In this document: piece after piece, positions 29,387 to 31,363 of the stretch | How the letters are laid out: the number at the start of each line of letters is the position of its first letter | Position numbering within the stretch: the first letter of the stretch is position 1 | Assembly (NCBI RefSeq): GCF_000149955.1 | Contig: NC_030987.1 | Span: 5,412,033 to 5,443,395, forward strand | Reading direction: 5' to 3' | Source of the DNA: Fusarium oxysporum f. sp. lycopersici 4287 | Taxonomy: Eukaryota; Ascomycota; Sordariomycetes; Hypocreales; Nectriaceae | DNA: 31,363 nucleotides | Translations under genes and position numbers: made by a program | The notes under the pieces: generated by a model | Database searches by the model: none | What the model was told of the DNA's origin: nothing | The model's input: the letters and a program-made list of their open reading frames with translations, nothing else

Positions 29387-30263
29387 ATGTCCATGGTCAT
29401 GCCACTACCCGCCTACGCGGAAGCTCCTCCTCGCGGAAGCTACTCAGGTACCAGTAGTGAATCTGCTAACCCTGATGAGGACTGGACCAAGATCTCTGAC
29501 ATTGCTGAGCGCCGACGGATACAGAACCGCATTGCTCAGCGCAACTACCGTACGCTCTCTCCACTAACTCCGAGAGCCTGGCTACCACCGGACTTGGCTC
29601 CCGAAGATTCCAAAGCTGATTCCCAACCAGAACTGACATGAATACTCGCTTGTAGGCAAGAGACTCAAGCGACGTCTTGAGGACCTCGAGCGCCGTGCTG
29701 GCTCTTCTGACCATGTCGGATCCGATAAGCAGGCCCAGGAGGCCACCAAGTCGAAGCGATCCTTCAAGTCCCAAAAGTCGCAGCCCGCTACCTCCACCAA
29801 GCCAGTCATCTCTCAGAGCCAATTCATTCCTCCCGGGGAGCCAACTGACGATCTCTTCCCCCCTGGCACCCACGGCGACCGGGCTCGCTCCAACAGTCTT
29901 TCCCAGTTCACATACTCGACTTATCCGACCCCTGATGAGATGTTCGTCGCTCCCTACGATTCCCCTGAGGCCTCCTTGGCCATGAATACTGCCGACGCCT
30001 ACCCCAACTACCTGAATGCTTCCGCTGTGCCCATGATGCTTTCCCCAATGACGAATTTTAGCGATACCACTAAGCGGGAGTCATGCCCCAGCGACGACGA
30101 TCTGACCCCTTATACGACTTATGGCTACATGCCGCCCATGGGCTTCAACGTTCCAAGCCCCTACGACCAGTCTAACCCTCATGTGAGTTGCGCCAGCCAA
30201 ACGCCCCGCAGGGTAACTCGAGATCCATGTTGCTGATAGAGTTTATAGACTCTTCCGCTCTCG
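29387..30263 (+). pseudogene. bZIP transcription factor, 3'-truncated
   Basis: Nuclear DNA-binding regulator. Exon 1 starts at ATG 29387 (context CACAATGTC) and ends in the basic region, DIAERRRIQNRIAQRNY. A 106-bp intron (29550-29655, GTACGC ... TTGTAG, branch CTGAC near 29635) splits the next Arg codon. Exon 2 continues RKRLKRRLEDLERRA, so the basic region is complete (N-x3-A-Q-x2-[YF]-R) but the leucine zipper is short. Ser/Pro/Gln-rich sequence follows, with TYPTPDEMF and SPYDQSNPH. A second intron (GTGAGT at 30181, acceptor TTATAG near 30249) leads to TLPLS and then TAA. Relatives of this type go on for many residues past this point, so the gene is cut near 30264. About 270 residues remain. 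The codons look unaffected by RIP. The target genes are unknown. Confidence 0.82.
29550..29655 (+). other. Intron 1 of the bZIP gene
   Basis: 106 bp, inside the basic region. Splicing restores QRNY-RKRLKRRLED without a break, which fixes both borders. Confidence 0.9.
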
Positions 30264-30264
30264 T

Positions 30265-31363
30265 AATTATAGGATAACTCAGCCAACTACTTAGAGGCCG
30301 AAAAGGAACATCCTATCACGTGTCAGTCACTGACCGATTCGCCCAGGCTGATTCAGCTTTAATAGAGTAAGTGAAAGACTACGTCTACATTCTCACCCGC
30401 CTAAGCCAAGATGATTCATAGTCATCTTTTTCTCTGAGTGCTAGGGACGGTCCAACACAGTCTGTAAGATGTAGCCACCGAGACACAATTGGGCGACCAT
30501 AAGCTACTTTGCAGCTAGTTTAGGCCCTAGAATCAGCTCTAATAGGCATAGCATTACGGAATTGATTTTGAGCTTTTATTCTCCACTTCTTGGATACAAT
30601 GGAAGTCTGAGGCATTATTTAGTTTTCTTTCGTCTGCTTTCGTTTTATCCACCTACCGGCCAAGCGTTCGACTTGGGTAGGTGACCCTGTTCTCCTCCTC
30701 GGAGTCGATTGATAGGAATCTACCTTGCCAAGGATGGGGTCGCTGAATGCCCAAGATTGGAATGGATGGGAATCCAGGCGGACAAATATTTCTCTTGGTC
30801 GGTACTGATATAGGTCACTGTAGCTATCTTGATCACTTTTTCGTCCCGCCCGAACTATGGACTTACCTGAGATTACCATCAATTCGTTCAACATTACCAT
30901 AAGTAAGCAGTGGGTGCTCAACCGGGCTCGCACGAGCACCTCAGGACTTGGATAGCCGTTTGCGTACGATTAGATAACTATGCATTCTTTGTGACAAAGA
31001 ATTATTCGAGAAGAATGGCCTATTATCCGAAGCTTAGGTCGTCAGCAGCCCGTTATCTATCTAACGAGCGTGCTACATGGCATGAAGGCGAGCATTATGT
31101 GTTTTCTCGGAGCTTACTCCACGGCGTAGATACACGATCCTGCCGCTGCCTAAGATATTGTCCTTGAGACCGTTTTGAAGCACGAGGCCGATCGGCTTCT
31201 CAGATCCGGCTACGCACCTACATCTAAAGTCTCGACCGAGGTGCTCGCACGAAGTCAATCCGGTCATGAGCTCTTTCACCTAGTAGACTCACATGGAGCC
31301 GGATAAGTTTGAACAAGACCTTTGATATAGGATTGGACTTTCATTTTTGAAGAGGCTACCACA
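30265..31363. other. Unassigned right end
   Basis: No confident gene. On the minus strand 30619-30939 is open and contains a consensus donor (CAG then GTAAGT near 30866), so part of it may be an exon followed by intron. On the plus strand a stretch near 31170-31290 (HEADRLLRSGYAPTSKVSTEV, then LARSQSGHELFHLVDSHGAG) has protein-like composition but is short. Neither matches a family I know. Confidence 0.3.

Noticed and set aside
1..31363. Starship giant element (tyrosine-recombinase captain) or secondary-metabolite cluster
   Set aside because: No DUF3435-type recombinase and no PKS, NRPS or terpene synthase sequence is visible, although the content would suit an accessory region.
1..31363. 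CRISPR arrays, rRNA or complete tRNA genes
   Set aside because: No regularly spaced repeats and no recognisable RNA gene were seen; a fungal nuclear region would not carry CRISPR.

Overview
The window comes from a filamentous ascomycete (Pezizomycotina). The genes have short introns (51-106 bp) with fungal branch and acceptor sites. Host genes include an AA9 lytic polysaccharide monooxygenase, a sugar transporter and a bZIP factor of filamentous-ascomycete type. Repeats and several genes carry C:G to T:A transitions and new TAA/TAG/TGA stops, the mark of repeat-induced point mutation (RIP). Codon use and protein style in the AA9 and bZIP genes suggest Eurotiales, but I cannot prove that. It reads as a transposon-rich accessory compartment in which every recognisable host gene is broken, truncated or frameshifted.

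Layout. 1-1250: two pogo-family (Fot-like) transposase 5' ends head to head. 1250-3236: degraded sequence with a diverged tandem duplication and palindromes. 3237-3714: assembly gap hiding the 5' end of the AA9 gene (to 4643). 4905-5757: convergent 3' half of an MFS sugar transporter, cut off at 5757. 7338-16375: AT-rich relic of a small secreted-protein gene, split by a full-length 8,455-bp Ty3/Gypsy chromovirus (7612-16066, minus strand, 374-bp LTRs, TSD CTTTA). A 759-bp hAT deletion derivative (TSD CCGTTGAG) is nested in that element. 16775-18456: a decayed pogo element with TIRs. 18670-20738: a multi-exon host gene of unknown function killed by nonsense changes. About 21400-21869: a decayed fragment resembling a HET-protein N-terminus. 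22139-25659: a 3.5-kb Mutator-like element (MULE) with 78-79-bp TIRs and a dead transposase. 25880-26264: a possible piggyBac-like C-terminal fragment. 26270-29100: mostly unassigned. 29387-30263: a bZIP gene cut off just after its third exon begins. 30265-31363: unassigned.

The chromovirus is the most interesting object. Gag and pol run on the minus strand and overlap in different frames. The overlap holds a canonical -1 slippery heptamer (GGGAAAA) 15 nt before the gag-frame stop. There is no tRNA-type primer-binding site; instead the bases beside the 5' LTR are complementary to a 9-mer inside the LTR, as in self-priming Tf1/sushi elements. Pol ends in a chromodomain. On the opposite strand, between integrase and the 3' LTR, lies an intron-containing gene for a cysteine-cluster plus coiled-coil protein. 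Its 3' end overlaps the chromodomain end tail-to-tail by 59 bp. The hAT element landed inside this antisense gene.

Order of events read from the nesting: secreted-protein gene, then RIP decay of that locus (heavier than in the retroelement), chromovirus insertion, hAT insertion, and further RIP on both LTRs. Nine LTR differences are all transitions.
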